From positions 81,008 to 145,007 of the forward strand of contig NZ_BBIW01000014.1 of assembly GCF_000732325.1 (NCBI RefSeq): a stretch of DNA of 64,000 bases, given 5' to 3'. This stretch comes from Paenibacillus sp. TCA20 (GTDB lineage: Bacteria > Bacillota > Bacilli > Paenibacillales > Paenibacillaceae). This document shows, piece by piece, positions 24,570 to 32,164 of the stretch. Position 1 is the first letter of the stretch. Each line of letters begins with the position of its first letter. Position numbers and translations under genes: made by a program. The notes under the pieces were generated by a model. That model saw only the letters and a list, made by a program, of their open reading frames with translations, searched no databases and was not told the DNA's origin.

Positions 24570-26195
24570 ATGATCAGTACAAGCGGCATAACGCTCCGCT
24601 ACGGTAAACGCCCATTATTTGAAGATGTGAACATCAAGTTTACCCCAGGGAACTGCTACGGCCTTATCGGGGCTAATGGAGCAGGGAAATCAACTTTTTT
24701 GAAAATTTTGTCCGGTGAAATTGAAGCAAACCAAGGTGAAGTGCACATGACACCAGGTGAGCGGATGGCCGTTCTGAAACAGAACCATTATGAATACGAT
24801 GAGTATCCGGTACTTGAGACAGTTATTATGGGCCACACTCGTTTGTATGAAATTATGAAGGAAAAAGACGCGCTCTATACCAAATCTGACTTTACCGAAG
24901 AGGATGGTCTGCGTGCAGGTGAGCTCGAAGGCGAATTCGCGGAGCTGAACGGCTGGGACGCGGAACCGGATGCAGCAGCGCTTCTGATTGGTCTTGGCAT
25001 TCCTCGTGACATGCACGAGCAAAAAATGGCCGAACTGAGCGGCAATGAGAAGGTACGTGTTCTCTTGGCGCAAGCTTTGTTCGGAAACCCGAACAATTTG
25101 CTACTCGATGAGCCTACCAACTATCTGGATCTGGAATCCATCCAATGGCTGGAGAACTTCTTGATGGATTATGAAGGTACAGTTATCGTGGTATCCCATG
25201 ACCGTCACTTCCTGAACAAAGTATGTACGCATATTGCAGATATTGATTTTGGCAAAATTCAGCTGTATGTAGGTAACTATGATTTCTGGTATGAATCCAG
25301 TCAGCTGGCGCTTGCCCTGCAGCGTGATGCGAATAAGAAAAAAGAAGAGAAGATGAAAGAACTTCAAGCGTTCATTCAGCGCTTCTCTGCCAATGCATCC
25401 AAGTCCAAACAGGCGACTTCCCGTAAGAAGCAGCTTGAAAAAATTCAGTTGGACGATATTCGTCCATCGAATCGGAAATATCCGTTCATCAACTTTAAGC
25501 CTGAGCGTGAAGCAGGTAAACAGCTTCTGACGATTGATCGTCTGAGCAAATCTGTTGAGGGCGAGCAAGTCCTTAACGATCTCAGCATCGTGGTGAACAA
25601 GGGTGATAAGATTGCCTTTGTTGGACCTAACGGATTGCCGAAATCAACCCTGTTTGAAGTGCTGATGGGTGAAACAGAAGCTGATTCCGGGGAATATACT
25701 TGGGGTGTTACGACCTCGCAGGCGTACTTCCCGAAAGACAACTCCAAATATTTTGAAGGTGTCGATATGAACCTGGTTGAATGGCTGCGCCAGTATTCCA
25801 AGGATCAAGAAGAAACTTTCCTGCGTGGATTCCTTGGACGTATGCTGTTCTCTGGAGAAGAAGCACTCAAGAAAGCAAGCGTGCTGTCAGGTGGAGAAAA
25901 AGTCCGCTGTATGCTTGCCAAGATGATGCTGAACGGTGCGAATGTGCTTATTCTGGATGAGCCTACGAACCACTTGGATCTCGAATCCATCACGGCACTG
26001 AACAATGGTCTGATTGATACGGATGCAACGATTCTGTTCACATCCCATGACCATCAGTTCATTCAAACCATCGCGAACCGTATTATTGAAATTACGCCAA
26101 CAGGTGTGATTGATCGTCAAATGAGCTATGATGAATACCTTGAGAATGATGAAGTGAAGCAGCTGCGTGCTAAAATGTATCCAGTAGAAGCTTAA
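24570..26195 (+). CDS. ABC-F family ATPase (YkpA/YbiT type)
   Basis: A 541-residue cytosolic protein with two ABC domains and no membrane segment; ABC-F proteins act on the ribosome. Domain 1 has Walker A GANGAGKST, an altered signature LSGNEKVRV and Walker B LLLDEPTNYLD. The interdomain linker lies at about residues 240-310 (basic, KQATSRKKQLEKI). Domain 2 has a degenerate Walker A, GPNGLPKST, but an intact signature LSGGEKVR and Walker B LILDEPTNHLD. As far as I recall, B. subtilis YkpA has a similarly decayed second Walker A, so this is probably a family trait. Antibiotic resistance is not implied. Confidence 0.88.
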   Translation: MISTSGITLRYGKRPLFEDVNIKFTPGNCYGLIGANGAGKSTFLKILSGEIEANQGEVHMTPGERMAVLKQNHYEYDEYPVLETVIMGHTRLYEIMKEKDALYTKSDFTEEDGLRAGELEGEFAELNGWDAEPDAAALLIGLGIPRDMHEQKMAELSGNEKVRVLLAQALFGNPNNLLLDEPTNYLDLESIQWLENFLMDYEGTVIVVSHDRHFLNKVCTHIADIDFGKIQLYVGNYDFWYESSQLALALQRDANKKKEEKMKELQAFIQRFSANASKSKQATSRKKQLEKIQLDDIRPSNRKYPFINFKPEREAGKQLLTIDRLSKSVEGEQVLNDLSIVVNKGDKIAFVGPNGLPKSTLFEVLMGETEADSGEYTWGVTTSQAYFPKDNSKYFEGVDMNLVEWLRQYSKDQEETFLRGFLGRMLFSGEEALKKASVLSGGEKVRCMLAKMMLNGANVLILDEPTNHLDLESITALNNGLIDTDATILFTSHDHQFIQTIANRIIEITPTGVIDRQMSYDEYLENDEVKQLRAKMYPVEA

Positions 26196-26198
26196 CAT

Positions 26199-26265
26199 CA
26201 TAAAAAAAGTCCGTATTCCATGGATTGAATTGTTACCAATTCATCCGGAATACGGACTTTTTAGG
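26199..26265. terminator. Bidirectional terminator
   Basis: AAAAAGTCCGTATTCC pairs with GGAATACGGACTTTTT, and an inner GGATGAATTG-like stem extends it. It serves the ABC-F gene and the facing small gene. Confidence 0.9.
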
Positions 26266-26305
26266 TTTTGCCGCCAACAGTTTAGGAATTGGAGGATAAC
26301 CAATA

Positions 26306-26491
26306 TTAAGACCCGCCAGTACGACGACGCTGATTATTCGGCTTTTTGTTGTTTTGGCTGACTAATTTCTTCGTTCCATTATTTTGGAAGCCGCCGCCGC
26401 GATTCCCGTTGTTTTGCTCTTTTTTCTGGGCGAGCTTTTGCTTGACTGCATCAGCCAGACTAATTTTACGAGGCTCGTTATTTTCGCTCAT
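26306..26491 (-). CDS. Small basic Asn/Arg/Gly-rich protein, unknown function
   Basis: Sixty-one residues, predicted disordered. The N-terminus (RKISLADAVKQKLAQKK) could form a helix. The rest is Asn-, Gly-, Lys- and Arg-rich and ends QRRRTGGS, suggesting nucleic-acid contact. I chose the ATG with GAGGAGG 10 bases upstream rather than the one immediately after that site. Six 41-bp repeats lie just upstream, beginning within its leader. Small proteins of this kind are found in other Paenibacillus, but I cannot name the family. Confidence 0.6.
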   Translation of the reverse strand: MSENNEPRKISLADAVKQKLAQKKEQNNGNRGGGFQNNGTKKLVSQNNKKPNNQRRRTGGS

Positions 26492-26517
26492 GAGATACAT
26501 ACCTCCTCTTTCGTAAT

Positions 26518-26763
26518 CACTACCCGGTTGAAATGTAGAGTATACATACTTAACATTTCACTACCCGGTTGAAATGTAGGGTATACATACGTAACATTTC
26601 ACTACCCGGTTGAAATGTAGAGTATACATACGTAACATTTCACTACCCGGTTGAAATGTAGAGTAAACATACGTAACATTTCACTACCCGGTTGAAATGT
26701 AGAGTAAACATACGTAACATTTCACTACCCGGTTGAAATGTAGAGTAAACATACTTAACATTT
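26518..26763. repeat. Six tandem 41-bp palindrome-bearing repeats
   Basis: Units begin at 26518, 26559, 26600, 26641, 26682 and 26723, exactly 41 bp apart and head to tail. Each starts CACTACCCGGTTGAAATGTA and ends TAACATTT. Inside each, TGAAATGT and ACATTTCA (the latter completed by the next unit) form an 8-bp inverted repeat around a GTATAC or GTAAAC core. Copies differ at only a few core positions. They fill the gap between the small basic gene (minus) and the cation-efflux gene (plus). Confidence 0.95.
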
Positions 26764-27048
26764 CAACCTAATTTTATCCGTTTTTAAATCTCCAAACAAG
26801 GGCAAGAATAGATTAGAGTATAATCTAGAATATCAACCGGTTTTTCCCCCATACAAAAAAGTTTGTTTAGACTCATAGCGATGCCGCCAAGCAACACTGT
26901 TTCATCTTGTCTACAGCAATGTGACCCGGCAACATTGTTTCTATAGACCCACACGGTACCCATTTGGTAACATGGTAAAACGATTGTTCAAGCTTGCACG
27001 TGCCTATGAAATATATTTGTGTGCTTCAAAAAAGGAGTGTCGTTTCGG
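26764..27048 (+). other. Leader/promoter region of the cation-efflux gene
   Basis: The stretch contains a TATAAT (26820-26825) without a convincing -35. It also holds two copies of a GCAACAYTGTTTC motif (26891-26903 and 26929-26941) of unknown meaning, followed by the ribosome binding site AAAGGAG at 27031-27037. Nothing else was recognised. Confidence 0.4.
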
Positions 27049-27924
27049 TTGAATGCTTATGATGATATAAAAAAAGGGGAGCGCGGGGCATGGATCAGCA
27101 TCGCTGCCTATCTCGTTCTGTCAGCCTTTAAGCTTATTTGCGGTTTTGCTTTTAATTCAAGTGCTCTAAAAGCAGACGGCTTTAATAATCTGACAGACAT
27201 TGTTGCTTCGATAGCCGTCCTTATCGGGCTGAGGATTTCACGGAAGCCGCCTGATTCAGATCATGCGTACGGCCATTTCCGGGCGGAAACGGTGGCAGCA
27301 CTGGTGGCTTCATTTATTATGGCGATGGTCGGGATTCAGGTGCTCATTGATGCGGGAACTTCACTTTTTGAAGGAACGAAGGAGATCCCTGATATTTGGT
27401 CAGCTCTCGTTGCAGGAGTGGCCGCCGTAGTTATGATTGGAGTATATTTGTATAATCGCAAATTAGCCCGCCAGATCAGAAGTCAGGCGTTAATGGCTGC
27501 AGCCAAAGATAATCTCTCTGATGCATTCGTCAGTGTGGGGGCTGCTATTGGTATAATTGGAGCCCAGTTCGGTTTGCCTTGGATGGATACCGTTGCTGCA
27601 TTTATTGTAGGTCTTCTCATTTGTAAGACAGCCTGGGATATCTTTAGAGAATCGACACATAGTCTAACCGACGGTTTTGATGAGGATCAGCTGCATGATT
27701 TGCGAACTACGGTCGCCAAAACGCCTGGGGTACAGGGCATCAAGGATGTCAAAGCAAGGCTGTACGGCAGTCATGTCATGGTCGATGTCGTTGTTGAGGT
27801 GGCAAGGGATCTAAGTATTGTCGAAGGGCATCACATCAGTGATACGATTGAAGAGAACATGCGGAGACATCACAATATAATGCATGTGCATGTGCATGTG
27901 GAGCCGGAAGAAACGCGGATCTAG
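27049..27924 (+). CDS. Cation diffusion facilitator family transporter
   Basis: A 291-residue membrane protein, probably a Zn/Mn/Fe-proton antiporter. Six transmembrane segments are predicted. The metal-site pattern is readable: LKADGFNNLTD in helix 2 and AAAKDNLSDAFVS in helix 5 (the paired Asp/Asn-Asp sites), with HAYGH after helix 2. The C-terminal cytoplasmic domain ends in His-rich HVHVHVEPEE. I chose the TTG at 27049 (AAAGGAG 11 bases upstream) because the protein then begins like its relatives (NAYDDIKKGERGAW). A GTG at 27019 is in frame but has no site. The metal is not determined. Confidence 0.87.
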   Translation: MNAYDDIKKGERGAWISIAAYLVLSAFKLICGFAFNSSALKADGFNNLTDIVASIAVLIGLRISRKPPDSDHAYGHFRAETVAALVASFIMAMVGIQVLIDAGTSLFEGTKEIPDIWSALVAGVAAVVMIGVYLYNRKLARQIRSQALMAAAKDNLSDAFVSVGAAIGIIGAQFGLPWMDTVAAFIVGLLICKTAWDIFRESTHSLTDGFDEDQLHDLRTTVAKTPGVQGIKDVKARLYGSHVMVDVVVEVARDLSIVEGHHISDTIEENMRRHHNIMHVHVHVEPEETRI

Positions 27925-27949
27925 CTGAATAGCGACGAATAAAAACACA

Positions 27950-28000
27950 AAAAAGGTGTTCCTCTCGTTATCGATTGTACAAGAGGGACACCTTTTATCA
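27950..28000. terminator. Bidirectional terminator
   Basis: AAAAGGTGT and CCTCT pair with AAGAGG and ACACCTTTT around a loop. It lies between the cation-efflux gene and the facing exported-protein gene. Confidence 0.85.
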
Positions 28001-28021
28001 TTTCATCTATATTTTACTGTG

Positions 28022-28420
28022 TTACATTCCTGTATTGACCCATGCAATACCTTTCCAAGTATAAATTTCTACCCAAGTTTCGCCTGTAGTTTGGTTCATA
28101 ACTTCGTTTCCGGTAACAGATACGAATTGAGGGCTGAGAGCACCTGTTGCTTTGCCGTTAGGAGCATCATAGAAGTAAGTGATTTTTGTAATCTCCAGTG
28201 GCTTAAGCGGGATATCGATTCCATCTCCAGGCTCTACAATCGGTTCTCCATAAACAACGTCGGACACGGATCCGTCTGTTGTGGAAGTTCCATCAACGCT
28301 TACAGAAATAGGAGTCGGGGACTCTGTTTCTGTAGTTGGGGTAACTTCTTGTGCGCTGGCTGCTGCCGCCATGGAAGCTGTTACAAAAAGTGCTGCGGTA
28401 ATACTGATCATTTTTTTCAT
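28022..28420 (-). CDS. Small exported protein with SH3-like C-terminus
   Basis: A 132-residue protein with a clear signal peptide (MKKMISITAALFVTASMA, cleavage near ASA-QE). A Thr/Ser/Pro-rich spacer follows. The C-terminal ~60 residues (YFYDAPNGKATGALSPQ ... WVEIYTWKGIAWV) look like a bacterial SH3-type cell-wall-binding fold. TAGGAGG precedes the ATG. The molecular role is unknown. Confidence 0.7.
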   Translation of the reverse strand: MKKMISITAALFVTASMAAAASAQEVTPTTETESPTPISVSVDGTSTTDGSVSDVVYGEPIVEPGDGIDIPLKPLEITKITYFYDAPNGKATGALSPQFVSVTGNEVMNQTTGETWVEIYTWKGIAWVNTGM

Positions 28421-28590
28421 TTGGATATCCTCCTAGTGTTGTTATGTAGTTCTTACATGCTTTATCAATAACCAAGCAAATAAGGATATGAAACACAAAT
28501 TATAACAATTATTTCTTTATTTATCCAAGGTACATGTGCCCGGTTTCTAAACTGATGGTTTTGGACTAATTTTCTTGGGAAAGTAGCACA

Positions 28591-28671
28591 AAAAAACCTT
28601 ACCTGACAAAGTGTTGTAATAAGGTTGGAGCTAACCAACCATCCTACACTTCTGTCACCGTAAGGTTTTTT
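28591..28671 (-). other. Long imperfect hairpin, likely terminator or small RNA
   Basis: AAAAAACCTTAC pairs with GTAAGGTTTTTT at the ends. Inside are TGACA/TGTCA, AAGTGT/ACACTT and an apical GGTTGG/CCAACC stem. Both flanking genes run on the minus strand, so it most likely terminates the DUF1328 gene. It is larger than most terminators. The rest of the ~300-base gap shows nothing I can name. Confidence 0.6.
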
Positions 28672-28738
28672 TATGTCGATCGTCTGATGCTATTCTAGCA
28701 GCATTGTGTCATTTTACATCTAAGCTTCCATGGATGCT

Positions 28739-28903
28739 TTATCGCGATCGGCTTCTTCCTGTGAAGAGAGAAATAACGAACAATACCAGGAATACGAAGA
28801 ACAATACTTTGGCAATGGATGCAGCTGCTTCAACAATACCGAAGAATCCGAAGATACCGGCTACAACCGCTACAATGAGAAAAATTAGTGACCATTTCAA
28901 CAT
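28739..28903 (-). CDS. DUF1328 family small membrane protein
   Basis: Fifty-four residues with two hydrophobic helices (MLKWSLIFLIVAVVAGIFGF and the helix after GIVEAAASIAK), the DUF1328 pattern. AAAGGA lies 9 bases before the chosen ATG; the frame is open further upstream without a site. A sigma-B-like promoter lies ~75 bases upstream. Family members are small stress-linked membrane proteins of unknown mechanism. It opens the stress-gene region on the left side. Confidence 0.85.
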   Translation of the reverse strand: MLKWSLIFLIVAVVAGIFGFFGIVEAAASIAKVLFFVFLVLFVISLFTGRSRSR

Positions 28904-28978
28904 GGTAATCATCCTTTCCGTTTTTGTCAGAGGTGCGTTTCGCTTAGTGCTTGTCGTCACCTCGTTCGTAGTTGTCAT

Positions 28979-29003
28979 TAACCCCGAAGAATTAAGACGA
29001 AAC
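28979..29003 (-). promoter_or_regulatory. Sigma-B-type promoter for the DUF1328 gene
   Basis: Minus strand: GTTTCG (28998-29003), a 13-base spacer, GGGTTA (28979-28984). The B. subtilis sigma-B consensus is GTTTAA-N12/15-GGGWAW. Confidence 0.65.
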
Positions 29004-29085
29004 AAAAAGGGGGACTAGAAGATATTGTCTCAAAATTCCCTACAAATAATACGCGGATAAATAGAATTTTACCTCTCTGCTGTTT

Positions 29086-29111
29086 GTTTCGACAAAGGGG
29101 AGGCAGGGTAA
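29086..29111 (+). promoter_or_regulatory. Sigma-B-type promoter for the DUF948 gene
   Basis: GTTTCG (29086-29091), a 14-base spacer and GGGTAA (29106-29111), 51 bases before the start codon. Confidence 0.65.
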
Positions 29112-29162
29112 CTATGAAATAACAAAACAACAAAACAAATTGCGAAAGCGAGGTCATCCAAT

Positions 29163-29663
29163 ATGATAGAAGTAAGTGTTCTCATTATAGCGATAGCATT
29201 TGCCGTGCTTGTCGTTTTCCTCATCAAAACATTAAAGACAGTTCAGGTCTCCCTTGATAATGTATCCAAGACGCTTCAGGAGGTTCGAGGTACAATCGAC
29301 GAACTGGGTTATGAAGTGAAGCAGACCGTTAGACATGCCAACGATATTACAGCCGACGTTGAGCATAAGATGAAGCAGATTGATCCTGTTGTGACATCGG
29401 TCAAAAACCTGGGAGAGATTTTAACAGAGGTTACTGCTGCTGCGAAGCAAGTATCCTCAACGCTCATGAACAAATTCCAGAAGAAAAAAGAAGGATCGGT
29501 GGATACATCAGTAAGCAGAGCAGCTGATTCCAGCTACACGAAATCACTGCCTGCACCTGGCATGACAACACCGACTTTAGCACATCATGACAACCATTCT
29601 TCACGCAAGTGGATGAATTATGTAGATATTGCAGCAGACACATGGAGCAGATTCCGCAAATAA
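29163..29663 (+). CDS. DUF948 domain protein (YtxG-like)
   Basis: A 166-residue membrane-anchored protein. One N-terminal transmembrane helix (residues ~3-22) is followed by a long helical region with heptad spacing, typical of DUF948 (KTLQEVRGTIDELGYEVK...). The tail is Lys/Ser/Thr-rich. Relatives are general stress proteins often near YtxH. A sigma-B-type promoter precedes it. The next gene follows within 45 bases and is probably co-transcribed. Confidence 0.82.
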   Translation: MIEVSVLIIAIAFAVLVVFLIKTLKTVQVSLDNVSKTLQEVRGTIDELGYEVKQTVRHANDITADVEHKMKQIDPVVTSVKNLGEILTEVTAAAKQVSSTLMNKFQKKKEGSVDTSVSRAADSSYTKSLPAPGMTTPTLAHHDNHSSRKWMNYVDIAADTWSRFRK

Positions 29664-29705
29664 GAAGCCAACTAGAAACATGGAGAAGAAGAAAGGGTGA
29701 GGCTA

Positions 29706-30221
29706 ATGTTACGTATGCTCGTATTGATGCTTGCTTTAACAGCTCCTCTTTCCGTTCAACCCGTGGCAATGCAAGGGGAGTCCGTAGCATCTGCTGCAGT
29801 ACAGCCTGCAGCAGATCGGACTACCTTAAGATCAGACCAGAAGATTACTTTTGATACAGTGAATGACATCTCTTTATATGACACAGCTGAAGATCTCGTT
29901 GATCAATACGGGCAGCCCGTAAGTATTGAGCATAATCGACTGCTTGGCAGCAAGGAATATATTTACGAGGATATGCTGGTTGGTATAAATAATGGCGTTG
30001 TAAACTATGTTCAAGTAGATAACAAAGCCAGCTATTTAAAGGTGAATAATGAATATATGGAGATGACTCCAAGCAGTATCAGAGCCACTCTAGGAGAGCC
30101 TGATTTTGTAGCGCAAGATGGAGAGGTATATGTTAGAGATCATCATGCTGTGAAAGTGTATATGAATCCGGATAACGGCAAATTGCAGTATGTGGAATTT
30201 TTTGACGAATATTCATTTTGA
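29706..30221 (+). CDS. Exported protein of unknown function
   Basis: A 171-residue protein with an N-terminal signal peptide (MLRMLVLMLALTAPLSV). The body has two similar halves around VDQYGQPVSIEHNRLLG and RATLGEPDFVAQDGEVY, each an LG/YG-x-P turn followed by strands, as in small beta-rich SmpA/OmlA-like folds. I chose the ATG with AAAGGG 8 bases upstream; a GTG at 29697 sits too close to that site. It follows the DUF948 gene closely. I cannot name the family. Confidence 0.65.
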   Translation: MLRMLVLMLALTAPLSVQPVAMQGESVASAAVQPAADRTTLRSDQKITFDTVNDISLYDTAEDLVDQYGQPVSIEHNRLLGSKEYIYEDMLVGINNGVVNYVQVDNKASYLKVNNEYMEMTPSSIRATLGEPDFVAQDGEVYVRDHHAVKVYMNPDNGKLQYVEFFDEYSF

Positions 30222-30288
30222 ATGAATTAATAAGGGAATCAATTTCATAAATCATTTTAGGAATTTATTCAAGTTTATTTAAATACTT

Positions 30289-30313
30289 GTTTCATTTCAG
30301 AGTATAAGGGTTA
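30289..30313 (+). promoter_or_regulatory. Sigma-B-type promoter for the general stress protein gene
   Basis: GTTTCA (30289-30294), a 13-base spacer and GGGTTA (30308-30313), 39 bases before the start. Confidence 0.68.
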
Positions 30314-30352
30314 ATGTTCAATATGTGAAAATCTCAAAGGAGCGTGGATACC

Positions 30353-30697
30353 ATGAGTACTACCAATGCAAAGAGCTATGCTAAAGTGGTTGAGAATGGA
30401 ATTCAAGCGGTTGAGGCGGTAAAAGAGCTTCGTGAAGCTGGATATACTACAGATCAAATATTCGTCTTGGCGCATGACCAAGATCGAACGGATCGTATTG
30501 CAGATAAAGCTAATGCCAAAGAGATCGGAATTAAGGAGGAAGGGATGTTTGATTCTCTAGCCAACCTGTTCCGCTCACGAGGGGACGAGCTTCGTGCAAA
30601 GATTGTAACGATGGGTTATACCGAAGCGGAAGCTGATTATTATGAGAAAGAACTGGATAAAGGAAAAGTACTCGTTATTGCTAGACGGGGTGAATGA
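30353..30697 (+). CDS. General stress protein (YflT / 17M type)
   Basis: A 114-residue cytosolic alpha/beta protein. The opening SYAKVVENGIQAVEAVKELREAGY and DQIFVLAHDQDRTDRI match the YflT-type heat-induced stress protein domain, known in B. subtilis as a sigma-B target. Its molecular function is not known. I chose the ATG with AAAGGAG 10 bases upstream; an in-frame GTG at 30344 is too near the site. A sigma-B-type promoter precedes it and a 13-bp hairpin follows. Confidence 0.88.
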   Translation: MSTTNAKSYAKVVENGIQAVEAVKELREAGYTTDQIFVLAHDQDRTDRIADKANAKEIGIKEEGMFDSLANLFRSRGDELRAKIVTMGYTEAEADYYEKELDKGKVLVIARRGE

Positions 30698-30741
30698 TAT
30701 TTTTAAGTTTAAACATATGGAAATAACATATTTATAGAGCC

Positions 30742-30770
30742 AAGGAATGGGACTAAAAGTCCCATTCCTT
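30742..30770 (+). terminator. Hairpin after the stress-protein gene
   Basis: AAGGAATGGGACT, loop AAA, and the exact complement. The T-tract is absent, so it may be a weak terminator. Confidence 0.65.
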
Positions 30771-30990
30771 CTGTGCGTTCAATAGAGAAATCTATGAAAA
30801 ATGGGTGAAGAAGCTTTAAATGACAACCTTAGATGTGTGCGTTATTTTATAATAAAAGGGATGCAAACCAAGGGTGTAAGGCATTTGACTTTTATTGGGA
30901 CTGCTCTAGGTTACAAATCAGTGTATAATCATTGTTAGTGGAATTTGCAGTACGAATAGCGCATTTGGCTTCTGACAGAAGGAGAGAGCT

Positions 30991-32160
30991 ATGAGAATAT
31001 TAATTGTTGATGATAATCCTACCAATGTCATTATTATTCGTGAAATCTTAAAGAAAGAAAATTATCGAGATATTATTACGGCAAGCTCCGCTTTTGATAT
31101 GTTTGATGTGCTTGGCATTAAGCTGGGTGCAGATGTGGATGGGAATGCAAATGAGCCTGAGGCCTCTGATATAGACCTTATTCTGCTGGATATGATGATG
31201 CCGGAGATGGATGGGATTGAGGCTTGCGGTGTTGTGCAGAAGTACCCGCACCTCAAAGATATTCCTATTATTATGGTCACCGCTGTAGGAGATTCCAAGA
31301 AGTTGGCAGAAGCGCTTGATGTCGGTGCAATGGACTATGTGACCAAACCTATTAATAAGGTCGAGCTGATGGCTCGTATTCGTCTCGCCCTTCGATTGAA
31401 GCAGGAGAAGGATTGGAGAAAAGAAAGAGATAAGCGCATTCAAGATGAGCTCAAACTTGCGGGTCTGGTACAAAATGCGGTGTTAAGTCCGGCTATAGAG
31501 GATGATCATTTTCATGTTCATGCCTTGTATCAGCCTTCTGCAGAACTGGCTGGGGATTTATACGCCTGGTATCCGCTTGGCAAAGGAAGATACGGTGTGA
31601 TCCTGCTTGATATGATGGGGCACGGCATTTCTTCTTCTTTATTTTGCATGTTTATCGCATCGGTATTAAAGGATGCGGTTACTACCTACGTTCAGCCTGA
31701 CCGGGTTGTCCAAGAGCTGAATCGTAGATTTAATCAGCTGTACCTCGAGGAACAACTGGTGCAATATTATTTTACAGCCATTTATCTTGTGGTGGACACG
31801 AATGAAAAGCGTATTGATTACGTAAATGCAGGCCATCCGCCTGCCCTGCTGTTCGAGGATGACGGAACCGTACACACACTTGATGTGGTTACACATCCGG
31901 TAGGACTATTCGAGCAAATGGATGCGAAGACAGAAACGATATATTACAAGGGTGACAGCCATATTGCGATGTTTACAGACGGGCTTCTGGAAGTATTCGA
32001 AGGTGAGACAGAGGAGCAATTCGCTTATCTAACGCAGAATTTATCTAGAAATCATACTTGGGATGAGACGGAAATGCGCCGGATCTTTCTGGATGACAGC
32101 ATTCCGAAGGAACATGAAGATGATATTTGCTTAGTATGGATTACACTAAAAGGAGAATGA
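30991..32160 (+). CDS. Response regulator with PP2C phosphatase output (RsbY/RsbU-like)
   Basis: A 389-residue cytosolic protein. Residues 1-140 are a receiver with acidic pair DD (7-8), phosphoacceptor Asp67 in LLDMMMPEMDG and Lys in VTKPIN. An extra stretch of ~12-15 residues (about 44-60, Asp/Glu/Asn-rich) pushes Asp67 later than the usual ~54. A helical linker leads to a PP2C SpoIIE-type phosphatase domain (~155-389) with AGDLYAWY and DMMGHG as metal-binding aspartates. Such proteins dephosphorylate RsbV and so free sigma-B; this architecture is that of B. cereus RsbY. It ends 4 bases before the large hybrid kinase gene. A TATAAT lies upstream at 30924-30929. Confidence 0.88.
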   Translation: MRILIVDDNPTNVIIIREILKKENYRDIITASSAFDMFDVLGIKLGADVDGNANEPEASDIDLILLDMMMPEMDGIEACGVVQKYPHLKDIPIIMVTAVGDSKKLAEALDVGAMDYVTKPINKVELMARIRLALRLKQEKDWRKERDKRIQDELKLAGLVQNAVLSPAIEDDHFHVHALYQPSAELAGDLYAWYPLGKGRYGVILLDMMGHGISSSLFCMFIASVLKDAVTTYVQPDRVVQELNRRFNQLYLEEQLVQYYFTAIYLVVDTNEKRIDYVNAGHPPALLFEDDGTVHTLDVVTHPVGLFEQMDAKTETIYYKGDSHIAMFTDGLLEVFEGETEEQFAYLTQNLSRNHTWDETEMRRIFLDDSIPKEHEDDICLVWITLKGE

Positions 32161-32164
32161 CAGT

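Noticed and set aside
24570..26195. Antibiotic-resistance ABC-F gene
   Set aside because: Motifs and linker resemble the housekeeping YkpA/YbiT group rather than Vga, Lsa or Msr resistance proteins.
26518..26763. CRISPR array
   Set aside because: The 41-bp units abut directly without unique spacers, and there are no cas genes.
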